Assembly: GCF_963678635.1 (NCBI RefSeq)
Contig: NC_087064.1
Span: forward strand, 74,359,890 to 74,423,889
Source of the DNA: Symsagittifera roscoffensis
Lineage: Eukaryota; Xenacoelomorpha; Acoela; Convolutidae
Length of the DNA stretch: 64,000 nt
Direction: 5' to 3'
This document shows positions 10,138-22,599 of the stretch, piece after piece. Position numbers and translations under genes: made by a program. The stretch's first letter is position 1; each line of letters starts with the position of its first letter. A model generated the notes under the pieces. The model was not told the origin of the DNA, ran no database searches, and was given only the letters and a program-made list of their open reading frames with translations.

Positions 10138-13045
10138 GAGGAGAATCAAGAGAAATTTATTGTGTTTAGACTGCGTACTTTAGTGGATACAATCTAATAC
10201 AACGGTATCTAAGTCAATGAGGGATTGCATCATAAAACACTCGCTTGAAATTGTTTCCAATTGTCGCTTGATAGTTTAAACTATTTGCTCTGCTCGAACT
10301 AGAGTTTCAGTGACTAAAACTTATTTTCCAAGTGATTGAATTTATAGTTCTTCTGCACATTTTTTCAATTTTCAAAATGTCGCAGAAAAAATCAAAAAAT
10401 TCCATGCATATCTTTTTTGAGGTTTTGAATTTTAAACAGGCCACATTTTGGTAACATGCGAGCATATTGAAAAAATAGCACAAAAATCAGTTAGCAAAGT
10501 CAGTAGATTAAACTGCGCTCGGTGTCAAAGTTCTAATTGAAAACACTTTAACTTTTGAAACACTCAATTGAAAACACTCTAATGTTTAGTATAAAAAATA
10601 ACACTAAAATTTACAAAAAAATGATTCGTTGACAAACAAAAAACATTAAACTCACTGATTTTGATTATCGCAAAATGGAGAGTTTTTGGTTTGAATCCGA
10701 TAGATAAGTTTCGGCCTAAGATAGATTTTTTAATTATTCAAAACAATTTTTGAGTACCAGTTTCAAAGGCTTAAAACTGCTCTAAGAAAACATTAACTTT
10801 TGTAAGTTTTTGAAGTTCGATTGCAGCCAGTTATGTAAACTTAAGATCATACGTGCGCAAGAATCAATTTTTTTCGTCTGGCCATAATCGAGAAAAATAA
10901 AGAGAAGCTTTCTAAAAACAAAAAACAATCTCATTTAAATTCTGTTGGAAAGGTCATATCAACTTTTGTTTACTTTTTACAACTATTTAATTTCAAATTC
11001 ATTATCTTTGCAAACTAAAAATGTATTGATTAAATCACTAAAGCAAATGAAAAAGAAGCATATTGGATTTTGAATCGAAAATTTCACTTATCGTACGATG
11101 GCATCAGTTCAAAATTTAAACAAATTGATGAGATAATTTTTCCAATAGATTTTAAATTTGTTTGTTTCTGTTTCTGTTTGTGGTTCTATAAAATTGCCTT
11201 GATGAAAAACTAGTAGTTTCTTACGCCCCATGGTCTCGCAAGGACCTGACTGGCTATATTCGAGCTCCATAAATTAACAAAAAAATTGTTTCTGGCAGAA
11301 TAATTTTGAATATTTGATTGCAGGGCATCCACATTTCCCCGGTCGCATCAAAAACTGTATCAAAATTTGATAATTTAGCGGTCATAATTTATCGTTCGGA
11401 AGTTTTCGATTTTGCAAAATTGTTCATAAATGTGACCAAATAAAGTTTTAAAACAGTTCTCAAATGAATAAAGTTACTAATTTGAATTCAAAACAGATTA
11501 AAGCGGCATTTTTATTTGATTGAGTGTAATTTGAACAATTCTAATTTTTTTTTGACAAAAAAAGGGTTTTAACGAATAAAAACAACAAAAAAACTTACGT
11601 TTTAATCAATTTTTTCACTTTCAGTCTGCTCTTATATCTTAGATAAATTAGAGTTCATTTAAGAAATCATTCTTTCAAAACACCTTCATAAATCTCTCGT
11701 AGTAAATTGAAAAACTTTTCAACTCATACACCATCCATAATGATTTTGCTGTCCAGTTTCTACTTTTGTTAAAAAAAAACCAAGATGCTACCACTTTTGA
11801 TAGACTCAATCGAACTTTTTCTGAAAATTGTTGTTGCTCCAGTTTTTTAAGATATCTTTAGTAGTGTACCAAAGACCAAAATTGCTTTAAGTAGGCTTCA
11901 CATGGGTATTGTGAATTACCACATGCGCTTAATCCAAAAACATTCTCAACTCATGAATCAAAAAAATCTACTCATGGATCATTGATAAAGGTTTGGCTGT
12001 CCGATTTTTATAATCTTCAAAAAAAAATTTAAATTTGAGCTCTTTTAGTTTAAGTATAATTTTTTTTTATTTCTTCGTCATTTTTTTATTTGATATTTGA
12101 TTTGAAAGCAAAACAAGACTGCCCGTATCAGAGTCAGAGTGAGGCCCTGAGTAATCCACTACAAACCAATGTCTATGGAGCAGCTTTCACGTTAAAAATT
12201 GATGAACAATCCCAAAAAAATAACAATTTTTTAAGGTTCTTTTTAAAATTTTGTGCAAAAGTTCAATGTGATAAAAAATTAGTTAGAATTCACTTAAAAC
12301 GTCATTCGTTTCAAAAGCCCTTCATAAATCTGCAAACTTCAATTAAAAAGTTTTATTTTTATTTTTCAGAGATGTTTGATAGCTTTATGTTTACGTAGTA
12401 ATAATGTTCCAATTATAATATTCTCATAACAGCAAATTTTCAATGATAAAGTATCATTTTAAAATACAATCAATTGCTAGATGTTTTAACAGACCAAAAA
12501 GCATGCCTTCATTCAGTCTGGAACGATTTCATTGCGTGTTTTTTCTCTGCTTGCTTGCAAATTGCACGAAATGGAATTCGCATCAATTGTCTCATTGTGA
12601 CCAAATTGGCAACATTTAAACCTTCTGTATAAATAATCACAAGTGAAATATAGATTTTTTGAAATTTAGTCAAAAATTGTTACATAAAGAGACAACTTTT
12701 TTTTGCAGAAAAAACCACAAATATTACGTCACTTTCTTCGAAATTCAATTTCGAAGAAGTGACCAATTGTTTGCAATTTTTGACGGTCGGAACAATAGGT
12801 TTGGACGTTTGAACAAAAAATTCTTTTTAAAAAGCTGTTGATTCTTTTAAAAAGCTGACAAAATGTTCTTTTTTCTTCTTTATTTTGTCAAATGAGTCGT
12901 TAAAAAACTCAAACCAATTTTGTCCAGACTGTTTTCTTTGAAACACTCACAACTATTTCGCGTCCGAGTGCACTGATCTTTTGCTATCTTCAAAGCATTT
13001 TTACCACCACACTTTTTTTCCTCGCATACCAAAATTTTCCTTGTT

Positions 13046-13511
13046 GTTCCAACATGCCAAGAAAATGCGGAATAGTTTTGCTTGGTGTGGTTTTTTGAAT
13101 CGGTCAGTTTTCGACTTGTTAAGTAAGCGTTTTTGACGGAAATTTTTTAAGACCATGTGAAAGATTTTGTTATTTTAAGCTCAAATTTAAAAAAATATAT
13201 TTCACCTGAGATCATTTTTTTTGTAAGTTACGGGCGTTTGAAAATTGCAATTTTGGCCGATTTGGAATAATTAAAGTGTGATATATTACGTTTTAATAAC
13301 ACGTGTAAGGAGTGAATGCATTCCAATTTGAATTGAGCTAAATAATTTAATCCATCATAATACGAGACGCTAAACACACCCTTAGTTTTTTACATATCGT
13401 TTGGGGCGATAAAATGAAGAAAAATTGAAAATAAAAATGTTCTTTTTTCTTCTTTATTTTGTCAATTATTCATTAAAAAACGTTTCAATTGGCCTTAAGT
13501 GCAGTCGGAAC
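13046..13511 (+). repeat. GTTCCGACT-family dispersed repeat, diverged
   Basis: The left end is GTTCCAACATGCC (a decayed GTTCCGACT terminus) and the right end GCAGTCGGAAC. The interior shares the TTGGCCGATTTGGAATAATT block and the AACACGTGTAAGGAG block. Length is about 466 bp, close to the 440-bp copy at 22075. Confidence 0.6.
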
Positions 13512-14140
13512 AATTAGGGTTTTGCCTAACATAACGAAATATATTGCACATAAATTATCCCAAATTGGCAGTTTTTAATCATTCCAAATTACCAAGTTGG
13601 AATGCAGGTAATTTCTGTTAATTTTTTGAGCGCAATCTATTGATATATTTCAGACTAGAATAGGCATCAAAGTTAGCTACTTAAAAAGACAAACTTTGGT
13701 TGAAGATAAAAACTTACCGAATCCAATTATTTTTCTGTAAACATAGAAAATAATTGTGTTCGGCTTAAGTACTCTTCGAAGGTCAGATTAAAATGTAAGT
13801 TTGAAATGCATTGGTATCAGGTTTTGATACTAATTGGACTAATCGTAGTCATAAATCTCAATTTTCAGTGGTTAATTGGCGTAGTCAGAAGTATGCCCCT
13901 CTTTTGGGCTCGCAGTCGTGAAGTTGACTCGCAGTCGTGATTACAATCAAACGTTACAAATAAATGGAAGCTGCAAAAGAATATTAAAACATATTTAAAA
14001 AAAACAGAAAATGGTAATGACTAACTTTTATTTTTGCAGGTTTTTCAAAACTGTGTTTATTCAAGTATCTAACTTGCAGGGTAATTACCATTTTTAACCA
14101 TCAAAAAGAAAACTTAGAGCTGAGATAAAAAAGGTCTTAC

Positions 14141-14599
14141 GTTTTTTCGCTGGCGCTTTTGAATGATGTGCCATCTCCAATTTTATTTGATCTGAACTCC
14201 AAATTATCGTCGTCTCGTTTGGTACTGTACTCGTTATTATTGTTGTTGTTTACTTCAACTTCACCCGAATTTTTTGTTGTTCTATCATTGCCACTATCAA
14301 CGCTGATGTAGTTATAACTCCGAGTCGAACGGACCCTCTTTTTGCCTTCTGGGGGTCTGAGAGCGTCCTTGACCGATAGAAAATTCCTCGTCTCCTTTTT
14401 AGCTCTAACTTTTTCTCCTTTAACAGACGTGTCTGGCAGTTGCGAGTCATCGCCGTTGTCGGTTTTGTTCGATGTGGAGTTTTGGTCTGTTTTGGTCATT
14501 TCAGGTATCTGATTTGAGACGGGGTTGAAGGAGTTCGATCTGGAAGATATCATCTGAAGGTGTTTGTAATCCACGTCTTCTGCTTGTTCCAAGTCTTCT
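14141..14599 (-). CDS. Host gene, exon 2 (juxtamembrane cytoplasmic region)
   Basis: The acceptor is GTTTTATTTTAG and the donor AAC|GTAAGA. The first base completes the codon from exon 1 and it ends in phase 2. The peptide is hydrophilic, with Asp/Glu- and Lys/Arg-rich stretches, SYNYISVDSG (possible tyrosine sites) and a poly-Asn run (VNNNNNNEY) from a short AAC/AAT repeat. It follows directly after the transmembrane exon, so it would be the first part of the cytoplasmic tail. No domain recognised. Confidence 0.75.
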
Positions 14600-14727
14600 C
14601 TAAAATAAAACTACCAGATTGACTTCTAGTCATACAATTTTCATAAACTTAATTTTTCCTGTCATACAATTCCATACAATCTCTTTAATTTAGAAATTTT
14701 TGTCAGGAATTTTTGTAGCTACGTAAG

Positions 14728-15082
14728 CAGGGGCGGATTTAGGGGGGGGCGAAGGGTGGCGGTCGCTCCTTCTCCTCAGGGATTCGAACCCCTGCCGACC
14801 CAAAGGGTCCCCTTTGATACTTTTTAAGAAATCCATTTTTGGCCGACCGACCCTAAAACTTTTCTAAAGGCGCCTTTGGCGCCAATATATACTAATTTTA
14901 AGGGGGAGCGCGCGCCAAAAAAACGCGATTTTTTTGTCAACATTTTTCAAAAAGTGCCCAAAAACGGCTTTTTTGACTGTTTTTTCAATTTGGTCGACCT
15001 AAAAAAAAAGGGTCGTCAAAATTTTCGAAAGTTTTTGGAAAATCCGCCCCCCCCCCTTGAGAAAATCCTAGATCTGCCCCTG
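14728..15082 (+). mobile_element. hAT-like MITE with 8-bp target duplication
   Basis: The termini are CAGGGGCGGATTTAGG and ATCTGCCCCTG, forming an inverted pair. Flanks are TACGTAAG (14720-14727) and TAAGTAAG (15083-15090), a 7/8 match. CAGGGG-type termini and 8-bp duplications are typical of hAT transposons. No transposase is present, so it is non-autonomous. Confidence 0.75.
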
Positions 15083-15614
15083 TAAGTAAGCAAAACTTAA
15101 AGTTTATCACAAAATTTTTATAAATGGAAATTGTACGAAAAGCAATTTTTTATGTAACTCAAAATTATATGACACGCATTTTTCAACACTGATGCTTTTT
15201 TCCAATTGATGCACTTTTCAAACTAAAAACTCAGCATTGTTTTTATCTCAAATTCCTATTTACTGTCAATTTCTGACTCAAGTATTTTTAATATGACACC
15301 TTATTGAAATGCCCGCAGAAATTATTTGGGAGAAAAGAGGCGGGCTGAATTCGCATTTCGAAGATCTTACATGAGCGTACAAGATCTCTTATCGTTAAAT
15401 CACAAGTCAAAAGCGTTCAGACAGGGTTTTCTTGACGTCAAGAATAGCTTAAGTTTTTTGCGCTGCTGCTGGAATTGCAATATGAAAGTTAAAATTACAA
15501 AGTTAAAATTACAATTTTCACAACTTAATTTTTCAAAACTTAAAATTAAAAAAATTCCTTCAATTAAAATTAATTATGGTTTTCGCTTCCGGCGCTTGCA
15601 TCTTGTTCCGACCT

Positions 15615-15671
15615 GATCTACGTAACAATCTCCCCCCTTTCAAGAAAGGGGGGAGAGATTGTTAAGTAGAT
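15615..15671. repeat. Near-perfect snap-back hairpin
   Basis: ATCTACGTAACAATCTCCCC and the matching strand GGGGAGAGATTGTTAAGTAG flank a CTTTCAAGAAAG core. The arms are about 25 bp with very few mismatches. The sequence that follows (CCAATCAGAATGCAGC) resembles a block near 56950 (CCAATCAGAATAGAGC), so it may belong to a small repeat family. Confidence 0.75.
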
Positions 15672-17096
15672 TACTTGCAGCGAATTTTCGACCAATCAGA
15701 ATGCAGCAAAGTTCGAATTTACATACAACGCTCTAGTGCGAATTTACTATTTTTATTTACTGGGGTGGAGATTCTTTAGTAGAAACAATAGGGGGGGATT
15801 GTTTCGGGGGAATAAGACGAGATTTGCAAAAGTAGATATGTTAACATCTGAACTGATAGTGGCAATACAAGCAATGAAGAATTTGTTCTAGGAAGTATAA
15901 CAAAGCGGGCATAATACCATTTACGGTTTTTTAACCTGAAGTTTATTGAACCATGTGCTTAGAGATGCTTCATAAAGAAACTGATAGTAATAAAATGACC
16001 CTTCATTTTTTAAATTCTGATTGTATGAATGTGCTATTTGAGAACCAGAACTGGTTTTGTTGTTTTTTGCCTCTTACTTCAGCTACCTCGATTTTTTCTT
16101 GTTGATTCCAATCCAATGTTGATAATTTTCAAGCTTGAGAAGACTAAACTGCGGTTATCATTCAACAAAATTCTGTTAAGGCAATGGTTTTTGCATAGCT
16201 CTCATCTTTTAGGAAACACTTTTTTTTCAAAATTTTAAATTAGAGGAGCTTTTAGAGTAAATTGAGTTCTATATACTTGTTACTTGCTTGGTAATTTTTT
16301 CTACTGCTAACTTATTTTTTAGCATTACCCTTTCGCTTGTTGTACTGTTATTCAAATATTACTAAAATGTTATGGCATTCAACCCAGAAATCGGACAACT
16401 TCATACTTCATTTATTCTTTATTAGTGATTTTTTTTAGTTACTAATTTTTCGAGAAGAAGAAAATTGTTGTAGCAATTTTTTGGAGGTTGTAACAAAAAA
16501 TTTTTAAGAAAAAAGAGAGAATTAATTCTGGAAAAAAAACGAATTCAATTAAGTTTTTAGACATACCATATGCCTTATTTTTAACTTATCTTAATGCTGT
16601 GGAAGTTTTTGACAAATCTACGCATGAAAGTGAAAAAGTATGTAATAAATCACTTTTTTATTTAGCTGAGAAGCTTTTTGTTTAAATTTATTGTTTTTTA
16701 AAATTTTGAAAAGATGTTATGTTAACAATCATTGGAAATATTGAACAAGTGTGAACTTATAACCCTACTTTAACCCCGATGCAGTTTAACTTTGATTATT
16801 TTCTAAATTTCTAAAATTAGTCGTAAAGGCATAAGAATTTCAAAAAAGAAACAATGTTTGGGAACCGATTGCTATTAAAGACAACATTTAGAGAACAAAG
16901 ATGTCATCTTTAAATCATAAAGTTTCCTGAGATTGACAAACTGCACTAACACTGCAAAAATTGTTTGTATATTTTTTTTCTTCTCCAGAATCGGTTTGTG
17001 TTATATTTGATCTGTACCGTCTATAGATTTTGTTTGAGGTATCAAGCAACAGTTTATGTAACAGGTTGGTTAGTTCCTCAGCCTAAAAGAATTGTT

Positions 17097-17581
17097 GTTC
17101 CGACTTTCGAATATAGAGACGGAACATTTGTGCTCGGGATGGTTTTTTTCTCCAGACAAATTTCGACTTTTTCGCTAGCAATTTTGGCCTAATTTTTCTT
17201 ATATTATTCGACTTCAAAATAAGTGCTGCATTTAGCTCAAATACGAATGTTTTTTATACCTGTGAAATAATGGAAGTTTAAGTTTTGCCCATTTGACCAA
17301 TTTGGGAGAATAAACGCGCAATATATTTTGTGCTGTTAAGGCGTAAGCGAAGATTTAATCCGAATTGAAAAACGTTCCAAAATGGATTGAGTCATGCTTT
17401 TTGGTCTAATTATTATTTTGCTAGATGCTGCAGATATCTTTTTTTTTGCTTAGAGTGTGGGGAAATAATTTTCTCAAAAAGAAAACATCAAAAAAAGTTT
17501 GAAATTTTTTCAGTTTTGTTTGAAGTTTCATCAGATATTTTATTTTAAATTACTTCATAGAAAATGAGACACAGTACGAAC
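17097..17581 (+). repeat. GTTCCGACT-family dispersed repeat
   Basis: The left terminus GTTCCGACTTTCGAATATAG and the right end ACAGTACGAAC (diverged CAGTCGGAAC) bound the shared interior, including ATAAACGCGCAATATATTTT and AAGGCGTAAGCGAAGATTTA. Confidence 0.65.
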
Positions 17582-18195
17582 ATTCAAGGTTCTGATTTGA
17601 TCTAGCAGTCTTGTTTTTTGTATTGTTCTTTTACTTCAAATCCCTTAAATGATACAGAGGAACAAATTTTTCAAAATCATTCTAATTTATTGTTTTCTTT
17701 TTTCAAAATTTTGCTCGTAAAATCAGTTCGGTCAACCTTTAAAAAAAGTCGACAAAATTTGACTTTTTTTGAGAATCCCACCTCCTCCGCAAAAAAATCC
17801 TAGATCCGCCCTTGCTTGCATTTAAATTCATGCTGGTCACACATGTTTGTTTTTATAATAACAAAACAAATTCACGCAGCTTACTTTTTTCATTTTTGTT
17901 TTATCTCTCAAAGGTTGTGCTACAGTTTTTTTCCATTCTCATCTCTTCAGATATAAAATTTTTTTCCATTCTCATCTCTTTGGAAAGTCGAAATCATTTT
18001 TCAAAAAAAATTACCAAAACCGACAAGAAGTTTCTCTTCTTATTTTTTTTTGCAAAACACGAATGTTTTGAGCATGTTTGCTACTAGGAAAGCTTCCTGT
18101 TGCTCTTAAAATGTTATCAGTTTTCTGTTATCATACATATAAAATATACAATTCTACAATATCCCCTACTTAATTCCCTTTGAGACTATTTTTTG

Positions 18196-18660
18196 TCGAA
18201 GAAAGTGGCGGAATATTTGTGCTCGCGGTTTTTTTTCTCCAAACAAATTTCGGTTTTTAACTAGCCAATCTCGAGGGAGTTTTTATCATCCGAAAGGTAT
18301 TGTTGTACTAAGTGCAAACTTATTTAAAAATTTTTGACCTATGATTGTTTTTTTGCAAAGTTATGGGGTTCAAAATGGTCAATTTGGCCAACTTGGGACA
18401 ATCAACGCGGGATATATTTCGCGCGTAAGCGGAGATTTAGTCCTTCTTACAAATAGTTCTAAAAAGACTGAGCTATGCCATTTGGAGCGCTTAATACTTT
18501 TTAGGCAAAATATATATTTTGATTTTATATGGCGTGTGAGGCAATTATTTTAAAAAAAAACGCAAGAAAAAAGATATTTTTTTGAAAGTTTCATCAATTT
18601 TTAAAGATAACACTACTCGAATCATTTAAAAGGTAGTTGAAACTATCAGGGCTTCACCCT
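18196..18660 (+). repeat. GTTCCGACT-family dispersed repeat, 5'-truncated
   Basis: The left terminus is degraded (GAAAGTGGCGGAATATTTGT). The interior keeps CAATCAACGCGGGATATATT and CGTAAGCGGAGATTTAGTCC. The right side has TCAGGGCTTCACCCTGA, a small hairpin also present at the end of other copies (59955 region). Confidence 0.6.
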
Positions 18661-18899
18661 GATACGAGCAGTTTTATTTCTGTTGTTCGTGAATTTGATT
18701 ACCACTAACAAAATAGCTTTTTTTCACAAATCGCTCTTTATAAAGGACGGCGGCATGAAGCGGAACGAGCTGGCTTAGAACTGATGCAATGCGTCTCTTA
18801 CTCTTACCCACCCATTCTGTTTCAGCTTTCCCGAAAAAAAAAGATGAGATCAGCTCAGCTCAGCTCTACTGATGCAATAATATTGAAACGTTTCAAATT

Positions 18900-19140
18900 C
18901 GGGGAGCGGTGGTGAAGTGGTTACGTCTCCGCCTCTCAATCGAAAGGTCGGACGTACGAGGCGCACCATGAGCCGTGCTCGTTGCTTGCGGGTGAGGCAA
19001 CGTTACCCAGCCCTGAAAAATAACCAAAAAAATGCATGTAGTTCTTAAGCAGGGGCGCAACAGCGGTTCGCTGTGATGAGCTCTACAGCTCGTATGTTGG
19101 TCCTTTCCCGCGCTTAAATCGTTATAAAAACTGAACCAAA
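18900..19140 (+). repeat. tRNA-related SINE (tentative)
   Basis: It opens GGGGAGCGGTGGTGAAGTGG followed by TTACGTCTCC. The GGTGAAGTGGTTA stretch resembles a tRNA A box, and GGTCGGACGTACGAGG lies where a diverged B box would be. It is followed by an unrelated GC-richer body and short A runs. This is the usual layout of a tRNA-derived SINE. The B box is poor and no second copy is in the window, so the call rests on the head alone. Confidence 0.45.
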
Positions 19141-19392
19141 AAGGCTGACGTTGAAGAAAAATTGTTTCTTAGACCATCCTATTTTATCCCGCTGCCCGTC
19201 AATGTGGATATATGCCCGTTTTTTGAAAAGTTAAATCTGGACAATTTTAAAATAACTCGCCCATACAAGCTTCAGCTAGCCCTAATTAAAAAGAATTTTC
19301 ACAAGCACATTTTTCAGTTTGAAGATGATTTCAGAGAAGAGAAGTATCTAACTAAAAGCACAAACCTGAAAGTTTATTTCACAAATACTTAC

Positions 19393-19712
19393 GGATTTTT
19401 AGATTTTTTAGCACCACAAAAGCGGAACCACAAGCCAGCCAGCATCACAGCCACCATTCCTAGACCCAGAGTTCCAAAAAAGGACACTGTGATGATGAGA
19501 CTCACGTTGACAGTGGACATATCCAAGGTATGTTCCGTTCCTCCTCCTCCTTGAAGGGTGCCTGGATCAGAAGAGATCACAGAGTTTGATCCAGTTGCTT
19601 TTTGCGTGACTTGAGACCAATCTAGTTGCCTATCGTCCGAATAGATTTGACCAGGATTTGGATCAGTTTTAAGGTGGCTACTCAGCTGAGAATCCAAGCT
19701 GCTATCCATTTC
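19393..19712 (-). CDS. Host gene, exon 1 visible (transmembrane exon)
   Basis: The acceptor is TTAATTTTTCAG and the donor TCC|GTAAGT. The frame begins GAA ATG GAT. About 70 polar Ser/Thr/Asp/Gly-rich residues come first, including LQGGGGTEHT. A helix of about 23 hydrophobic residues (roughly VSLIITVSFFGTLGLGMVAV and on to AGLW) follows, then a basic stop-transfer (RFCGAKKSKN). The order predicts a type I or III single-pass protein with the exon 2-8 tail in the cytoplasm. No signal peptide is present. Either ectodomain exons lie upstream, or the ATG at 19707-19709 is the true start. The ectodomain family cannot be told from this exon. Confidence 0.75.
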
Positions 19713-21064
19713 CTGAAAAATTAACTTGTCAAAAATAAATTTCTAATAAAGCAAAGGATTAATTAACATTTAAATAAGGAGATTTCTTACAATAAGTATA
19801 AAAAACTCTTTTTATAGAAAAAAATACACTCCTTTCTAGCAAGAGGGGGTTTCAAAGAGTGTTACCAAATAAGAAGCTCGATAAGAAGTGTCCGTGGGAG
19901 TTTTTTTTTACTTGGGTATTTTTCTTTTGACCGTTATTGGCAAACTATTATGACCATTATTGGCAAAGTTTTCATCCCTGCTGGCAACACAAGAAAAGCA
20001 ATTTTGAGAAATCAAAATTTGGACAAAAATGCGTTTTTTAAGTTGCGCAACCGCTACTGCCCAAATATGTCGTTTCCTTCTAAATGAGTATATACGGGCG
20101 CCCAAGGCGTCCTTCGAATTTTTTTATGAGTGGACAGTTGGACAGTCAGAAATGGTTGTCGTAAATTAGTACCAAATGAGTATACCCTTTGTAAAAACGG
20201 GCAACCAGAGTTGAGAAATGGACTTCAGGTGACTTTTGGGCACCCACCACAAAGGAAGATAATTTGCTAGTTAGCTAGTTATGATGTTAGTTAGTTATAA
20301 AACTAATTCTTATTTAGAGGAAATTGATCCATAAAATTGGTTGCTTTTCATCATCAAAAGAAATTCGTGCGAAGAATTGCTTGAAAAAAAAAATCTTTGT
20401 ATAGATAGCTGAACAAAAATGATATGAAACATTTAGTTCTTAAAATCAGTAATGGTCGGCTATAATGAAAACTAATTAAACTAATCGATTAATTTTGTAA
20501 AGGCTTCAACTATTTAGTAGACCCAAAACCCGCTCTCTGTCAAAAAAATATGTCGCTGAAGGGGTGAAAGTTTCAATTACTCACTTTCGAAAAGTTTAGG
20601 TCACAATAAGCAGCTTCATTTTTTTTTTACAAAAGACGGCAACTGACAAAAATATAATTTAAAGCTGCACTCAAAAATTGGTAAGTCGTTGTTTTTAATA
20701 ATGATTTATATGCAGAACAAAGGAGACGATCATTAATTATGAGGCCAACACCCGTAAATCTTCAGTTTTTGACCCTGGCAGTTTGTATACGATTATTTGC
20801 TGCAAAAGGGGTGTTACATAACAGGCCCATAAAGTAGGATACATTTCCTGACTGAAATTTAAGTCAGTCAATTCTCTGGCGAGGCATGCAACAATCAGGA
20901 AGCAAAATCATTTCTTTTTTTGAAAAAAAAGCCATTTTGCAAGGCACAGGAAGTTCATAGAATACAAAAAAAAGACAAGCTGAATCACTCAAGTATACCC
21001 GAAGTTATTTTTCGGAGAGTTGCTCGGAGACTTTCATAATTTGTTAGAAAAAAAAAGAAATATA

Positions 21065-21428
21065 CAGGGGGCGGATCTAGGATTTTCTCGAGGGGGTGGG
21101 GGCGGATTTTCGAAATTTTTTTGAAAATCTTCACTTTTTTTATGTCGACCAAATTGATTTTCCGAGCTCTCCTAGAGCAGTAAAAAGACGCTGTTGCGGC
21201 CAAAGTTTGTGCGCCGCAGGCAACTTTTTGAATTGCGTTTTTTCGGCGCGCGCTCTTCTCTCAAAATTAGTATATATTGGCGCCAAAGAAGCCCTTTGAA
21301 AATTTTTAGTGTCCGTCACCAAAAATCGATATCTCAAAAAACTACAAAGGGGGGACATTTTGGGTTGGCTGGGGGTCAAATTGCTGAGGGGGGAGAGGCG
21401 TCCACCCCGCCCCCTAAATCCGCCCCTG
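21065..21428 (+). mobile_element. hAT-like MITE
   Basis: The termini are CAGGGGGCGGATCTAGGATT and AAATCCGCCCCTG. The interior shares the GTCGACC and GCGCCGCAGGCA blocks with the other copies. The flanking octamers (GAAATATA and TTTATATA) match only partly. Confidence 0.7.
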
Positions 21429-22074
21429 TTTATATATATATTTTTTTATTATTGCTGAAACATTACAGAACATTGCTGAAACACATTAAGCCAAAAATAA
21501 GAAGACACTTCGGACAAAATCAATACTAATTAAGTAAACCCACCCTCCAAATCTGATGGGCTGTCCTAAGTTCTAAAATAAGCACTCCAAAAAATTAGCA
21601 TTTCAGAAATTTCCTAATACCTTCATAAGCTGGAGAGCTCTCCTGAACTTCAAAAATAGCATTCTAGAAATACTCCAAGTTACCCTTGTAAACCTTAGGA
21701 AAGCATTGAAAGAAAGCAGCCTTCCTTGAAATTCATAACGTACCCACACTCAATTTCGCTTCAGTTATAGCAGACTACTAAACAGATATCTGTCAAGGTT
21801 ATAGATAAAACAAAGGAAAAAGTGCCCAAATTGTACCAATACTTCACATGACGTTTACCACCTTTTTAATTGCCTAGTATAATCGACCACTCTGATGACT
21901 TGTGGGCAACCCGTTTATGTCAAAATACGGCTGAGTTTTCTAACAAAACGAGGTGCATTATCGGAAACATTCTCGTTTCATCGCACTAATTAAAAACTGA
22001 CCACTTGAACAAGACAAAGGGTTTGATTCTGATCTGTTTTATGTACCAAAAACTGGTCCCTAGAACTGTTTATT

Positions 22075-22514
22075 GTTCCGACTTTCGATACGAAAGTAAC
22101 GGAATATTTGTGCTCGGGTGAATTTTTTTTCTTCAGACAAATTTCGACTTTTTAACTAGCCGTTTTTGAAAAGATATTTCACCTGTGATCATTTTTGTAA
22201 ACTTATGGGGGTTTGAAGATTGCCATTTTGGCCAATTTGGGACAAATAACGCGCGATATATTTCGCGCTATTAACGCGTAAGCGGAGATTTAATCCGAAT
22301 TAGAATTCGTTCCAAATTGGTTGAAAGAAGCTTATTTGCCATAATTGAGTTGTCAAAGTAGCCAAATCTATTCTTTTATACTTTATATGGCGTGTGGGGG
22401 GATGATTTCATTAAAAAATGTCAAACATTTGAAACTTTTTTTTTCATTTTGTTTTATTACAATTAATTTTTTCATGTATCTACTGCTCCATAAACCCTAA
22501 AAGGCAGTCGGAAC
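22075..22514 (+). repeat. GTTCCGACT-family repeat, complete-looking copy (440 bp)
   Basis: It has the best-preserved ends of the family: GTTCCGACT at 22075-22083 and the inverse AGTCGGAAC at 22506-22514. The interior holds ACTTTCGATACGAAAGT, a GCGCGATATATTTCGCGC inverted repeat, and ACGCGTAAGCGGAGATTTAA. The inverted termini suggest a non-autonomous DNA element; superfamily unknown. Confidence 0.7.
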
Positions 22515-22599
22515 ATTCAGGGCTTCCATATTTTTAATTGTGGTGTACTGAACAAAAAAGGAACTTGACGATTGCTCTTGTTTGCAGCTACAAACAACA

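Larger units (their letters stand above)
8799..14140 (-). other. Intron 2 of the host gene (5.3 kb)
   Basis: The donor is AAC|GTAAGA and the acceptor TTGCTTAG, in phase 2. It contains the 11-bp minisatellite (8876-9290), an inverted GTTCCGACT-family fragment around 10057-10137, a family-end fragment near 12108-12150, and a fuller copy at 13046-13511. No convincing exon was seen on either strand. Confidence 0.65.
14600..19392 (-). other. Intron 1 of the host gene (4.8 kb)
   Basis: The donor is TCC|GTAAGT and the acceptor GTTTTATTTTAG, in phase 2. It carries a complete hAT-like MITE (14728-15082), a snap-back hairpin (15615-15671), two GTTCCGACT-family copies (17097 and about 18196), a MITE fragment ending near 17816 (CTAGATCCGCCCTTG), and a SINE (about 18900-19140). 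No additional exon is needed by phase. Confidence 0.65.
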
